Position numbers and translations under genes: made by a program
In this document: positions 24,146 to 33,782 of the stretch, in pieces
Numbering within the stretch: position 1 is the stretch's first letter
Layout: each line of letters begins with the position of its first letter
Source: Chryseobacterium sp. MA9
Lineage (GTDB): Bacteria; Bacteroidota; Bacteroidia; Flavobacteriales; Weeksellaceae
Assembly: GCF_024399315.1 (NCBI RefSeq)
Contig: NZ_CP075170.1
Coordinates: forward strand, 2,542,001-2,606,000
Length of the DNA stretch: 64,000 nt
Reading direction: 5' to 3'
The notes under the pieces: model-generated
Seen by the model: only the letters and a program-made list of their open reading frames with translations
Database searches by the model: none
Told to the model about the DNA's origin: nothing

Positions 24146-25798
24146 TTATTTTTTTCCTAAAAAACTCAAAATATCTGTATTGAGCTGGTCTGCATTTTCA
24201 AAGGGAATCATATGAGTAGCATTGTTATAAATTTTGAGTTCTGCATTGGGAATTTCTTTAGCAATGAGCTCAGTGTGCTCTGGCTTAATAACATCTTTAT
24301 CTCCAGCAATCACCAATACTTTGCTTCCAATTTTATTTAAATCTTTTTTACCGATACGGGGCTGTGTCAGCATGATCTTCAGAAGTCTTTGTTCATTAAA
24401 CTTTTTAGGATCCTTCAGTTCTTTCATTACCAGCATTTTATTTCCAAAATGATCGGTAAGCTTGTCATCTACTCCATCAGGAAAAGCATTTGCTCCAATG
24501 GTTATCAACTTATTAAGTCTTTCGGGGTATTTCAGAGCGAATTCCAGACCTGTATTTCCGCCATCACTCCAGCCTGCGATATTTACTTTACCTAGATTTA
24601 GCTTATCTGCAAGAGCTTTCACATCATCTGCAAACATTTTATAGGTAAAATCTTTTTTAGAAGAATCTATACTTTTCCCCTGCCCTCTGGTATCTATCGC
24701 AATTACTTTGTACTGTCTGGACAAAACGGGGATCTGCTGATAATAATCTTTTATACTTCCAGAATTGCCGTGAAGCAGAATCAATGGTTCTCCTTCACCA
24801 TAGGTTTCATAATAAAGGTCTGTATCCTGAAGTTTGAGATATTTCCCGACAGTTGCATTTTGACCATATATTGTATGTTCAGATGCCTGAACATATTTTG
24901 AGACATCAGACATCATTGCTTCAGCACTATCATCTGAAAATCCGTCTTCCTCTTCGGTATTGCTGTTTCCGTTTTTATCCATTTTCACATCAATATTTAT
25001 GGCAGGCGCAGCAATGGTCATTTTTTTCCAATCTCCATAAAATTCTCTTATAAATCCTGTTCTAAATAATGCTGCACTTATTTTCACCGTTCCTTCAAAA
25101 TCTTTCAAGAATTGAATTCCTACAAAGAATTTTCCCTGAACCCAAATATTACGGTCATTTACATCCAAAGTATAAGTACCGTCTTTAATCATATCTTCAG
25201 TAAGCTCTACTGTGATCTCCTCATCCAAAATATTCTTATCCGGGAATCCATTTTTCTCACTGTAAATACTGTACCGCATCAGGACAGGCTGACTGGAAGT
25301 ATAACTTGCGATATTCAGATTGATATTTTTAATCTTCGATCTCTTTTTCGCATTAAATTCCAATGCTGTTTCTCCTAAAAAATTATCTTTATTTAGTCCC
25401 GGATTAACTGAATATAAAACACTTTTTGTTTTTGTATTAACACCCCAGTTTTTATCTACAAGCTTCTTAGGCTTAATCGCAATTTCTTTAATATTTCTAA
25501 TTTTTTCTTTCAAAAATATTTTCTGCAGATCATGCTTTTTAAAATCCTCTACAGTCTCCGTATACATTTCATAACCCGGCACTTCAATAATTACTTTTTT
25601 TTGCGGAGCTAATGTGGATAAGTCAATTGAGAAATTTCCCTTTCCATCAGAAATCACTCCAACATTTTCTTTATCAATACCTATTTTCACATAAGGAATC
25701 GGTTGATTTTCATTTTTAGAAATAATGGTTCCGGAAATAATCTGTGCATTGAAAGCCGAAGCTGCCAAAAGAAAGAATAAAGTATTATGTTTTTTCAT
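24146..25798 (-). CDS. CarboxypepD-regulatory-like domain fused to alpha/beta hydrolase
   Basis: The ATG at 25798 gives 550 residues; the longer frame runs into the promoter box. A signal peptide is followed by a carboxypeptidase-regulatory-like beta-sandwich (ISGTIISKNENQPIPYVKIG... ISDGKGNFSI, residues about 20-95), a roughly 200-residue middle beta-rich region, and an alpha/beta hydrolase from about 320. The hydrolase shows the oxyanion motif LILLHGNSG, the nucleophile in GWSDGG, an Asp in GDKDVIKPEH and a His in NATHMIP. The triad looks intact. It is probably periplasmic or surface-exposed; the substrate is unknown. Confidence 0.87.
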   Translation of the reverse strand: MKKHNTLFFLLAASAFNAQIISGTIISKNENQPIPYVKIGIDKENVGVISDGKGNFSIDLSTLAPQKKVIIEVPGYEMYTETVEDFKKHDLQKIFLKEKIRNIKEIAIKPKKLVDKNWGVNTKTKSVLYSVNPGLNKDNFLGETALEFNAKKRSKIKNINLNIASYTSSQPVLMRYSIYSEKNGFPDKNILDEEITVELTEDMIKDGTYTLDVNDRNIWVQGKFFVGIQFLKDFEGTVKISAALFRTGFIREFYGDWKKMTIAAPAINIDVKMDKNGNSNTEEEDGFSDDSAEAMMSDVSKYVQASEHTIYGQNATVGKYLKLQDTDLYYETYGEGEPLILLHGNSGSIKDYYQQIPVLSRQYKVIAIDTRGQGKSIDSSKKDFTYKMFADDVKALADKLNLGKVNIAGWSDGGNTGLEFALKYPERLNKLITIGANAFPDGVDDKLTDHFGNKMLVMKELKDPKKFNEQRLLKIMLTQPRIGKKDLNKIGSKVLVIAGDKDVIKPEHTELIAKEIPNAELKIYNNATHMIPFENADQLNTDILSFLGKK

Positions 25799-25814
25799 GT
25801 TAAAAGTTTGATGC

Positions 25815-25822
25815 AAACTTAT
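25815..25822 (-). promoter_or_regulatory. -7 promoter box of the hydrolase fusion gene
   Basis: On the minus strand this reads TAAGTTTG. It lies 16 bases from the ATG at 25798 and rules out the longer reading frame start. Confidence 0.55.
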
Positions 25823-25943
25823 TTCTTTTCAACAGCCTGTTCTCACAACATCTTATTAAATTTAATCTATCTTTAGTTAAAATTCATTTAAAGCTTTCTG
25901 ATATTTTTATGATTATTCTAAAAAACATTTAAATTCCCTGCTT

Positions 25944-26456
25944 TTAAAGGATATTCATAACATCTTCCCATGAATTCACTCTTTGATAGGTATCGTTTTC
26001 TATCAGCTCATTATGAGGCTGTGTGAATATCAGTCTGTCTCCGGTAAAATGATCCAGATTTTTAGGATAATCATCAATCATAATGTCTCCGGAAACAACC
26101 TTTTTGCTTCCACAAAGAACAATCTGCTCCCAGGTGATGAATGGGAAGTGTTCTGCAAGCCAATCGTATTTTTCTCTTAAGCTGTTGGGAAATTCCATAC
26201 CTGCAGATACAATATACAGATCGTATTTATTATTCAGATATTCCATTGCTTCACGGCTTCCTTTCATTACAGGTAAGGTTCTGAAAAAACCTACCTCATT
26301 TACATGTTTTTTTCCGTTTGGAAAAGACTCTATTTCAGGCTTGCCAGCCAAATCACTGATTTCAATTTCTCTCCCTGTATCTCTTTTTTCAAATTGTACC
26401 AGCTGATGATATACATCCGCCATTACCCCGTCCATATCTACAATAACTTTTTTCAT
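25944..26456 (-). CDS. 5'(3')-deoxyribonucleotidase, HAD superfamily
   Basis: The 170-residue protein has the HAD nucleophile motif VDMDGVMAD (Asp7 and Asp9), motif II in YIVSAG and motif III/IV in GDIMIDDYPKNL. These match the NT5C group of 5'(3')-deoxyribonucleotidases, which dephosphorylate dUMP and dTMP type nucleotides. It is cytoplasmic, as no signal is seen. It may work with deoC-type salvage encoded elsewhere in this window, which is inference. Confidence 0.9.
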   Translation of the reverse strand: MKKVIVDMDGVMADVYHQLVQFEKRDTGREIEISDLAGKPEIESFPNGKKHVNEVGFFRTLPVMKGSREAMEYLNNKYDLYIVSAGMEFPNSLREKYDWLAEHFPFITWEQIVLCGSKKVVSGDIMIDDYPKNLDHFTGDRLIFTQPHNELIENDTYQRVNSWEDVMNIL

Positions 26457-26623
26457 TATTTCAATCAGATTTTTGTATTATTTATTAATATTGTTAAAGT
26501 GTATTCATTGTATCATACCAAATTTACTGAATAGTTTTTCAGATAATGGACATAGTCTATTAAAAAATTATAAATATTCGTTTTTATAAAAGGGGTTCCG
26601 GAAAATTTTAGGTTACATTTTCG

Positions 26624-26631
26624 TACTTTTG
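26624..26631 (+). promoter_or_regulatory. -7 promoter box of the ABC-F gene
   Basis: TACTTTTG fits TAnnTTTG and lies 39 bases from the ATG at 26671. Confidence 0.55.
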
Positions 26632-26670
26632 CGGTTCAATTCAAAATTAAAATCAAACCATTAGTTTCCA

Positions 26671-28566
26671 ATGAATTACGTCTCTGCAGAAAATCTTACC
26701 AAATCTTACGGCATCAAAGTTTTATTTGAAAACATTTCTTTTCACATCAATGAAGGGGATAAAATTGCTATTGTTGCCAAAAACGGAAGTGGAAAATCTA
26801 CCCTTCTGAAAATATTAATGGGTAAAGAAATTGCAGACAGTGGAACTGCGATCATCAACAAAGATATCCAGGTGGTATTATTTGACCAGGAAATTGATTA
26901 TGATCCTAAACTCAGCATTGAGGAGTTTATGATGGCGCTGGATTCAGAACCTATTCTTGCTCTTAAAAATTATCACCTATCACTTCATTCTACTGATAAT
27001 GATTTTATTGAGAAAGCATTGGCCGGTATGGAAGCTCATAAGGCATGGGATCTGGAAAATGAAATGAAACAGATTCTTTCCCAGCTTAAGATTACCGATC
27101 TGGATGCTAAAATGGGTACTCTTTCCGGAGGTCAGATCAAGCGCGTAGCACTGGCTAAACTTTTAACAGAAACAAGAGCCGAGCACAGACATACGCTTCT
27201 TATCATGGATGAACCTACCAACCACCTGGATGTGGATATGGTAGAATGGCTTGAAAATTATCTGAATAAGGCAAAAATCACATTATTACTTGTAACCCAC
27301 GACCGGTATTTCCTTGACAGTGTTTGTGATATTATCTGGGAAATGGAAGATAGAAATCTCTATGTTCATAATGGTTCATATGCTACTTATCTTGAGAACA
27401 AAATGATTCGTGAGGAGAATCTTAATGCTACTATTGATAAGGCCAATAACCTTTACAGAAAAGAGCTGGAATGGATGCGCAGACAACCAAAAGCAAGAAC
27501 CACAAAATCAAAAAGCAGAATTGATGCATTCTACGAAACTGAAAAGGTTGCCAAAACCGATACCAGAAAGGATGGATTGGAACTGGATTTTGAAATGAAG
27601 CGTCTGGGAAATAAAATTCTTGAACTTAAACATATTGATAAAAGTTTTGGCGCAAAAGTTCTTCTAAAAGATTTCAGCTACCAGTTTCAGCGTGGTGAAA
27701 AGGTAGGAATCATCGGAAAAAACGGAGCAGGAAAGTCTACCCTGCTTAATATTATACAGGGATTAGAAAAAGCAGATAAGGGAGAAATTGAAACCGGAGA
27801 AACTATATCTTTCGGTTATTTCGCTCAGAAAGGACTTACCTATAAAGAGGACGAGCGTGTTATTGATTTCATTAAAGAGATTGCAGAATTTTATCCTTTG
27901 GCAAATGGCAGAAGCTTATCCGCCTCACAGTTTTTAAGATTATTTTTATTTGATGATCAGACTCAGTACTCTCCTATTTCTAAGCTTTCAGGTGGGGAAA
28001 AAAGAAGGCTTCACCTGATGTATATTTTATATCAGAATCCTAATTTCCTGATTTTTGATGAGCCTACGAATGATCTGGACCTTCCTACGCTAACTGTTCT
28101 TGAAAACTTTCTTCAGCAATTCCAGGGATCTTTGATTATTGTTTCCCACGACAGATATTTCATGGACAGGATTGTAGACCATGTTCTGGCTTTTGAAGGG
28201 GACGGAAAAATCAGAAATTTTGTTGGAAATTTTTCAGAATATAGAGATGCAAGAAGCCGTGAAGAAGCATTGGAAAAAAATACAACCGTAAAACCTGAGC
28301 CTGCTAAAGAAGTGGTTGCTGTAGCAGAAACCACTCCAGCTTCTGCTTCTAAAAAAAGAAAATTAACTTTTAAGGAACAAAAAGAGCTGGAAACCATTGA
28401 AAAGGAAATGCCTGAACTGGAAAATCAGCGTTCCAAAATTCTGGATCAACTCAACAACGAAGCGGATTATGAAAAGATAGCCAAACTCTCTTCCGAACTG
28501 GAAACAGTTTCAGAAAAACTTGAGAATCATGAGATGAGATGGCTGGAGCTTCAGGAAATCATTTAA
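26671..28566 (+). CDS. ABC-F family ATPase, Uup-like
   Basis: This 631-residue soluble protein carries two ABC ATPase domains and no membrane segment. The first has a Walker A ending NGSGKST (residues 38-44), signature LSGGQ and Walker B LLIMDEPTNHLD. The second has GKNGAGKST, LSGGEKRR and FLIFDEPTNDLD. Between them is the charged ABC-F linker (RRQPKARTTKSKSRID). The last about 75 residues form a Lys/Glu coiled coil, as in Uup. ABC-F proteins act on ribosomes, or in Uup on recombination intermediates and ribosome assembly; which applies here is not decided by sequence. Confidence 0.93.
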   Translation: MNYVSAENLTKSYGIKVLFENISFHINEGDKIAIVAKNGSGKSTLLKILMGKEIADSGTAIINKDIQVVLFDQEIDYDPKLSIEEFMMALDSEPILALKNYHLSLHSTDNDFIEKALAGMEAHKAWDLENEMKQILSQLKITDLDAKMGTLSGGQIKRVALAKLLTETRAEHRHTLLIMDEPTNHLDVDMVEWLENYLNKAKITLLLVTHDRYFLDSVCDIIWEMEDRNLYVHNGSYATYLENKMIREENLNATIDKANNLYRKELEWMRRQPKARTTKSKSRIDAFYETEKVAKTDTRKDGLELDFEMKRLGNKILELKHIDKSFGAKVLLKDFSYQFQRGEKVGIIGKNGAGKSTLLNIIQGLEKADKGEIETGETISFGYFAQKGLTYKEDERVIDFIKEIAEFYPLANGRSLSASQFLRLFLFDDQTQYSPISKLSGGEKRRLHLMYILYQNPNFLIFDEPTNDLDLPTLTVLENFLQQFQGSLIIVSHDRYFMDRIVDHVLAFEGDGKIRNFVGNFSEYRDARSREEALEKNTTVKPEPAKEVVAVAETTPASASKKRKLTFKEQKELETIEKEMPELENQRSKILDQLNNEADYEKIAKLSSELETVSEKLENHEMRWLELQEII

Positions 28567-28578
28567 TAATAGAAATGT

Positions 28579-28690
28579 GAGTTATGAATGAGTTCAGAGA
28601 GTCAGAGGGTTTGAGGGTAAAAGAGTAGAAAATTCCTATTCCCAATTACTACCAATTCTGAATTTTAAACTTTGAACCCATTCATAATTT
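28579..28690. repeat. palindromic intergenic element
   Basis: The arm GAGTTATGAATGAGTTC (28579-28595) pairs with GAACCCATTCATAATTT (28674-28690) at 14 of 17 positions. The interior contains a purine-rich tract of GAGAGTCAGAGGGTTTGAGG type. It lies between convergent genes and carries no coding sequence. Confidence 0.55.
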
Positions 28691-28705
28691 ATAATTTAGC
28701 TATAT

Positions 28706-29761
28706 TTATAATTTAACTATTCTTTCTTCTTTTGCGCTTTCCAGAGAAGCATCAATGATTTTCATATTCTGAATGACTTCTATACCCGGAGATGGCAAAG
28801 CATATCCGAAAACAATATGCTCATAGATCTGCTGGTAATAATCCATATAATTTCCGGCTTCACTGGACGTCAGAATTCTTTCTGTTTCAGAATAATCATT
28901 CAGGAAGTTCAAAATTCCATCAGCTTCTTTCAATGGCTGAGTCCATTCTTTACCATATACAGGAATTGCACCTGCTACCAATTCATTTTCCTGATTGTCT
29001 GTTCTTTCCTGTAAAAAAGTTCCTCTGTCACCGTGAATAGTATATGCATAATGGCCTTCTTTACTGAAAACCGATGTTTTTAGTCTTACTCTCAGATCAT
29101 TTTTGTAGAATAGCAGGATCTCAAAATAATCATTCGCAAATTCTTTTCCTTTCATAGAAAATACATCTGCAAAAAGTTTTTCAGGATATCCAAAATACTG
29201 TACAGCCTGGTCTACAAGATGCGCACCCAGATCATGAAGTGACCCTGAACCTACCTGGTCCGGACTTTCTTTATGCTGCTTTCCGCTAGGAGTTGTACGG
29301 AATCTGTCAAACCGAATTTCAGCCTCTTTAATATTTCCTATTTTCTGTTCATTTAAGACCTTTTGAACCTGTAAAAAGTCACGGTCGAATCGTCGGTTTT
29401 GATATACACTTAAAAACAATCCTTTTTCTTCAGCCAATTGAACCAATTCTTCTGCTTCAGAAACATTTACTGTAAAAGGTTTTTCCACAATAATGTTTTT
29501 TCCTGCTTCCAGTGCCATTCTTGCATATTCGTAATGGGTCTGAACCGGAGTGTTGATAATCACCAGCTCTACATCTGCATGCTGAAGCATTTCTTCTACA
29601 GACCGGTAAATGGTTGCTTCAGGATATTTTTCTTTAGATTCTTCCTTACTTCTTTCTACCACAGCAGATATAAAAAATCCCGGATGCTCCTTTAAAAAGG
29701 GAGCATGAAATATTTTTCCGCTCATTCCAAAGGCACAAAGCCCTGCTTTTACCAATTGCAT
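28706..29761 (-). CDS. Gfo/Idh/MocA-family NAD(P)-dependent oxidoreductase
   Basis: The ATG at 29761 gives 351 residues; the longer frame crosses the promoter box. The N-terminal Rossmann domain opens with KAGLCAFGMSGKIFHAPFL, and the conserved EKPFTVN (EKP motif) is near residue 95. The C-terminal domain includes SGSLHDLGAHLVDQA. Members of this family oxidise or reduce sugars, inositols or related alcohols. Which substrate applies cannot be decided from the sequence or neighbours. Confidence 0.93.
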   Translation of the reverse strand: MQLVKAGLCAFGMSGKIFHAPFLKEHPGFFISAVVERSKEESKEKYPEATIYRSVEEMLQHADVELVIINTPVQTHYEYARMALEAGKNIIVEKPFTVNVSEAEELVQLAEEKGLFLSVYQNRRFDRDFLQVQKVLNEQKIGNIKEAEIRFDRFRTTPSGKQHKESPDQVGSGSLHDLGAHLVDQAVQYFGYPEKLFADVFSMKGKEFANDYFEILLFYKNDLRVRLKTSVFSKEGHYAYTIHGDRGTFLQERTDNQENELVAGAIPVYGKEWTQPLKEADGILNFLNDYSETERILTSSEAGNYMDYYQQIYEHIVFGYALPSPGIEVIQNMKIIDASLESAKEERIVKL

Positions 29762-29775
29762 ATTATAATTTTTAA

Positions 29776-29783
29776 CAAATATA
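29776..29783 (-). promoter_or_regulatory. -7 promoter box of the Gfo/Idh/MocA gene
   Basis: On the minus strand this reads TATATTTG. It lies 14 bases from the ATG at 29761. Confidence 0.55.
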
Positions 29784-29899
29784 TTCATAAAAACGCTCTA
29801 TTCCCCAATCTAAAGAAGGTATAGAAATAATCCATCTCATTAACAATAAAAATATGATTAAAATCATTAATTTATTTTTATCTATTCTAAACAAATACT

Positions 29900-29907
29900 T
29901 ACATTTG
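29900..29907 (+). promoter_or_regulatory. -7 promoter box of the TonB-dependent receptor
   Basis: TACATTTG matches TAnnTTTG, 34 bases before the ATG at 29942. Confidence 0.55.
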
Positions 29908-29941
29908 CGCCTTATTTAAAACTGTTCTACATAAAAATAAA

Positions 29942-32227
29942 ATGAAAAGACAATTACTTTCTTTAGGTCTTCTATTTATCGCTGTTTCGGCGAGTTCACA
30001 GATGAAAAATGCTGAAGCAGATACCATCAGAACTCAGACCATTGAGGATATTAATCTTCACAAAACGGGAAATCCTAATCAGGCAAGACCATTATCGACA
30101 AAATCAAACCTGACGGTAATGGAAAATCCACAGCCTATTGCTATTGTTACTCACGAAATTATTGAGCAGCAGCAGGCAAAACAGCTTAGTGATGTTCTTC
30201 AGAATGTAAACGGAATGTACATTACTTCTTCCAGAGGAAATTCTCAGGACAGTTTTGGTGGCCGTGGTTTCATTTTAGGAAATGACAATATCTTCAAGAA
30301 CGGAACAAGGGTAAATAGTGGTGTTTTCCCTGAAGTAAGTGGTCTGGAAAGAGTTGAAGTTTTAAAGGGAGCTAATGCTATGCTTTTTGGTAATACAGCA
30401 GCTGGTGGCGTTATCAATATGATTACAAAAAAACCTAAATTCAATTTTGGTGGAAGCATAGGACTAAATGGTGGAAGCTGGAATTCATATAAACCAACAG
30501 TTGATATTTATGGACCTTTATCAAAAAATGTTGCATTCAGAATAAATGGTGCCTACGAGCATGCTGAAAGTTTCAGGGATGTTGTAGAGTCAGAGAAATA
30601 TTATTTCAACCCTTCATTTTTATTTAATTTAAGTGATAAATCTCAATTAATTGTTGAGGCAGATTATCTTAAAAATAATTTTACCCCGGATTTCGGAATT
30701 GGATCTATTACTGAAAAAGACCAAAGCTACAGATTGAATGATGTTGTTTCCAGAAACACTTTCTTCGGAACTGACTGGCAATATCAAAATGTACAGCAAG
30801 CTTCTACGAATGTAACCTTCAATCATCAATTTAACGAAAAATGGTCTTTGAACGCTACTGCTTCTTACCAAAACTATACTAAAGATTATTTTTCTTCTGA
30901 AAGAGTACAGTGGATATATGAAACTAAAGATGCAACTGTAGACCCTAATAGATTATCCTGGAAAAGACCTTTTGGTAGAACTTACAACGAACAAAATTAT
31001 ACGTCGGCACAAGTAAATATCAATGGTGAATTCAATACAGGAAAAATCAACCATAAAGTTTTAATTGGTTCAGATGCTGATTATAGTCAGGCAGATGCTT
31101 ATGCTTATAGTATCACAGCTCCAAAAAATCTACTATATCTAGATGATCCTTCAACATGGGGAAGTATTGATATGCCGAATTCTACTCTTAGCACAAGAAA
31201 TAGAATCAATACAAGAAGAATTGGGATCTATGCACAAGATTTTATCAGTTTAACAAAGCAATTAAAAGTAATTGCAGGACTAAGATGGTCTTATATAGAA
31301 AATATGCCTACGCTGACAACTCGTTTTACATTAAATGATAAAATTGAAGTAGCAAATTCTTCAACTTCTGATAATGCATTTTCGCCAAAAGTAGGTTTGG
31401 TTTATGCTCCAAATGAAAACCTTTCTGTGTTTGCAACTTATACTAATTCGTTTGCTTCAAATGCAGGATATACTTCAGATCAATTTGGTACAGTAAATAC
31501 CAATCAGCCTGTTACTGATGTTCAAAATCAGTTAACTACTTTATCAAGACAAAGCATAAAACCTTCAACAGTTGATCAATACGAAATTGGTGTTAAAAAG
31601 AATTTCTGGAACAATGCTTTAGCTGTTAACGTAACGGCTTACCAGATTATGTACAATAATTATTATCAAACATATTGGTTCGCTTCTGCTCCAAACGGAG
31701 CACCGGTAAATTCTACAGATACCAATCTTAAAGAATTTGCAGGAAATATGAGAAGCCGTGGTGTAGAATTAGACATTACAGGAAATCCAACAGAAAACTT
31801 ATCTATAATCGGAGGTTTTTCTTATAACAATTCCGTTTACATTGACACTCCTGAAAAGGGATATGTTGAAAACCAAAGACTGGTAAGAACACCAGCTACA
31901 ACAGCAAATGCTTCCGTTTTCTATAAATTTACAAACTATGTAAAAGGTTTAAAAATTGGAGCTGGAATTTATTACATTGGAGACAGAATCGCTGGATGGA
32001 ATGATTCAAAATCTACAAACGCAAGTAGAAACAATGTGAGTAGAATGTTTGATCTAAAAGACTATACAACTGTTTCTGTATCCGTAGGCTATGAGTGGAA
32101 AAAATTCTCTATTCAGGGGAAAGTGGGCAACCTGTTTGATGTCGTAAACTACAATGTTCATGAGAATTATTCAGTGAACCCTATCACTCCGAGAAACTAC
32201 TATTTCACACTTACATATAGACTGTAG
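29942..32227 (+). CDS. TonB-dependent siderophore receptor
   Basis: The 761-residue protein has a signal peptide (MKRQLLSLGLLFIAVSASSQ). A plug domain covers about residues 60-165 (SDVLQNVNGMYITSSRGNSQ, VEVLKGANAMLFGNTAAGGVINMITKKP), and the rest is a 22-strand-type barrel with a terminal aromatic (YYFTLTYRL). The plug motifs and length match siderophore receptors (FhuA/FpvA group), which take ferric chelates using TonB energy. No carboxypeptidase-like N-terminal domain is present. A PepSY protein follows 95 bases downstream, a common partner in iron uptake. No Fur box could be identified by eye. Confidence 0.93.
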   Translation: MKRQLLSLGLLFIAVSASSQMKNAEADTIRTQTIEDINLHKTGNPNQARPLSTKSNLTVMENPQPIAIVTHEIIEQQQAKQLSDVLQNVNGMYITSSRGNSQDSFGGRGFILGNDNIFKNGTRVNSGVFPEVSGLERVEVLKGANAMLFGNTAAGGVINMITKKPKFNFGGSIGLNGGSWNSYKPTVDIYGPLSKNVAFRINGAYEHAESFRDVVESEKYYFNPSFLFNLSDKSQLIVEADYLKNNFTPDFGIGSITEKDQSYRLNDVVSRNTFFGTDWQYQNVQQASTNVTFNHQFNEKWSLNATASYQNYTKDYFSSERVQWIYETKDATVDPNRLSWKRPFGRTYNEQNYTSAQVNINGEFNTGKINHKVLIGSDADYSQADAYAYSITAPKNLLYLDDPSTWGSIDMPNSTLSTRNRINTRRIGIYAQDFISLTKQLKVIAGLRWSYIENMPTLTTRFTLNDKIEVANSSTSDNAFSPKVGLVYAPNENLSVFATYTNSFASNAGYTSDQFGTVNTNQPVTDVQNQLTTLSRQSIKPSTVDQYEIGVKKNFWNNALAVNVTAYQIMYNNYYQTYWFASAPNGAPVNSTDTNLKEFAGNMRSRGVELDITGNPTENLSIIGGFSYNNSVYIDTPEKGYVENQRLVRTPATTANASVFYKFTNYVKGLKIGAGIYYIGDRIAGWNDSKSTNASRNNVSRMFDLKDYTTVSVSVGYEWKKFSIQGKVGNLFDVVNYNVHENYSVNPITPRNYYFTLTYRL

Positions 32228-32322
32228 AATTCTTTTATATAATAATTCTTTCATTAAAAGTGGAGATTGCATTTTTGCAGTTTCCACTTTTGAAATTTTA
32301 AACAAAAACAAAACAATAAGAT

Positions 32323-32838
32323 ATGGATAAGATTAAAGACACAAGAAGTTTCATGAGAATTACACACCGTTATCTGGGATATTTCCTTGCCGGGATTATG
32401 GCCGTATATTCGTTAAGTGGAATCCTTCTGGTGTACAGAGACACCGATTTTCTGAAAAGCGAAAAAAAATATGAAAAGAACATCGCGGCCAATCTTTCAG
32501 AAAAAGAACTGAAAAAAGAACTGAAAATGAAAGGTCTTGAAGTGGAAAAAACAGAAGGAAGTGTTCTTTATTTTAAACAGGGAACTTACGACAGCGCAAC
32601 CGGAAAAGCAAAGTACACCAAGAAAGAATTACCTTTCGTATTAGACAAAATGGTTTCTCTTCACAAATCACAGTCTAAAGATGCTATATCTCCTCTAAGC
32701 GTTTTCTTCGGAGTTTCTCTTTTCTTCTTTGTAATCTCCAGTTTCTGGATGTTTAATCCTAAGACCAAGGCTTTCAAACGCGGAATCAAGTTTACTATTG
32801 CAGGACTTATCATATCTATAATTCTTTTATTTATTTAA
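32323..32838 (+). CDS. PepSY-type membrane protein
   Basis: The 171-residue protein has an N-terminal RxTHRYLGYFLAGI helix (about 14-37), a periplasmic charged segment (about 50-115) and two more hydrophobic helices at the C-terminus. The His-containing opening (ITHRYLGYF) is that of the PepSY-TM family, often near TonB receptors and thought to act in reduction of iron chelates. The protein is shorter than full PepSY-TM reductases. It is probably co-transcribed with the receptor before it. Confidence 0.85.
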   Translation: MDKIKDTRSFMRITHRYLGYFLAGIMAVYSLSGILLVYRDTDFLKSEKKYEKNIAANLSEKELKKELKMKGLEVEKTEGSVLYFKQGTYDSATGKAKYTKKELPFVLDKMVSLHKSQSKDAISPLSVFFGVSLFFFVISSFWMFNPKTKAFKRGIKFTIAGLIISIILLFI

Positions 32839-33093
32839 TTATCAGGAAGGTGAACAAAAGAAAAAAAAGTATTTAGGGTCATTTCCCTTTTTTATGATTT
32901 CTCTTTTAAAACCTCCTCTTATTTCCTTTATCATTATGAAATTCTCAATAAATATGTTAAAAAACCGGATTATATCTCACTGGTAATATTAACGTTTATT
33001 TAGAAAAATTACCTAAAATTAAGAGTATGGCACATTTATTGTTTTTTCTATAACTCGTGAATAATAAACATTTAATTATTAAAATAATAAATT

Positions 33094-33684
33094 ATGAAAA
33101 AACTTATTTTAACAGGGATATTAGCCGTAGCAGGTTTAACAGCAACCGCAAACGCTCAGATTCAGAAAGGTAATTGGATGGTAGGAAGTAGCATCGTAGC
33201 CAGTAACTTTGGTTTAAATACAGGTGGTGGATATAATATTTCATTACAGCCAAAAGCAGCTTACTTTATTCAAGACAATGTAGCTGTTGGAGGATATGTA
33301 GATTTAGGATTTAATAAAGTAACAAATGGATCACCTACTAATTTTGTTTATAAAGTTGGTGCTTTAGGTAGATATTATGTTTCTCCGGGAGAAAAAGGAG
33401 TAGATAACCTATTACACCATGGAAGATGGTTCTTTGAAGGAAATGTAGGTGTTGGAGGTACTTCTACTGAAGGATCTAATTCTACAACAGGTTTAGATTT
33501 TGGAGCCGGTCCTGGTTATTCATACTTCATTACGCCAAATATTGGTGTTGAAGGTCTAGTAAAATATAATGGTGTTGCAGGATTTGGTAGTGAGGGATTA
33601 ACTTCTACTTTAACTTTCAATGTAGGGTTTAGTATCTATTTACCAACTTCTAAAGGTAAACAAATCATCAACGACGTTAAGTAA
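33094..33684 (+). CDS. small outer-membrane beta-barrel protein
   Basis: The 196-residue protein has a signal peptide (MKKLILTGILAVAGLTATANA). Alternating hydrophobic/polar strands with glycine-rich turns fill the rest (VGGYVDLGFNKV, FFEGNVGVGG, LDFGAGPGYSYFI). This pattern is that of an eight-strand outer-membrane barrel (OMP_b-brl type). It sits alone before a strong terminator at 33709. The role is unknown, possibly structural. Confidence 0.85.
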   Translation: MKKLILTGILAVAGLTATANAQIQKGNWMVGSSIVASNFGLNTGGGYNISLQPKAAYFIQDNVAVGGYVDLGFNKVTNGSPTNFVYKVGALGRYYVSPGEKGVDNLLHHGRWFFEGNVGVGGTSTEGSNSTTGLDFGAGPGYSYFITPNIGVEGLVKYNGVAGFGSEGLTSTLTFNVGFSIYLPTSKGKQIINDVK

Positions 33685-33708
33685 TCACTGAAATACTTAT
33701 AAAAAAAT

Positions 33709-33744
33709 AAAGCGCCCCGGAAATAAATTTCCGGGGCGCTTTTC
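33709..33744. terminator. strong bidirectional terminator
   Basis: A 16-base stem (33709-33724 with 33727-33742; core GCGCCCCGGAAAT) has T-rich flanks on both strands. It separates the barrel gene from the convergent peroxiredoxin gene. Confidence 0.88.
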
Positions 33745-33782
33745 GTACAAATTAAAACTAAACTATAAAAAATCAAATAAAA

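Noticed and set aside
25613..25621. DnaA box match TGTGGATAA in the hydrolase gene, and others at 35167 and 35314 in the MscS gene
   Set aside because: Single matches inside coding sequence, two of them Asp-Val-Asp-Lys codons; not clustered, so not treated as origin sites.
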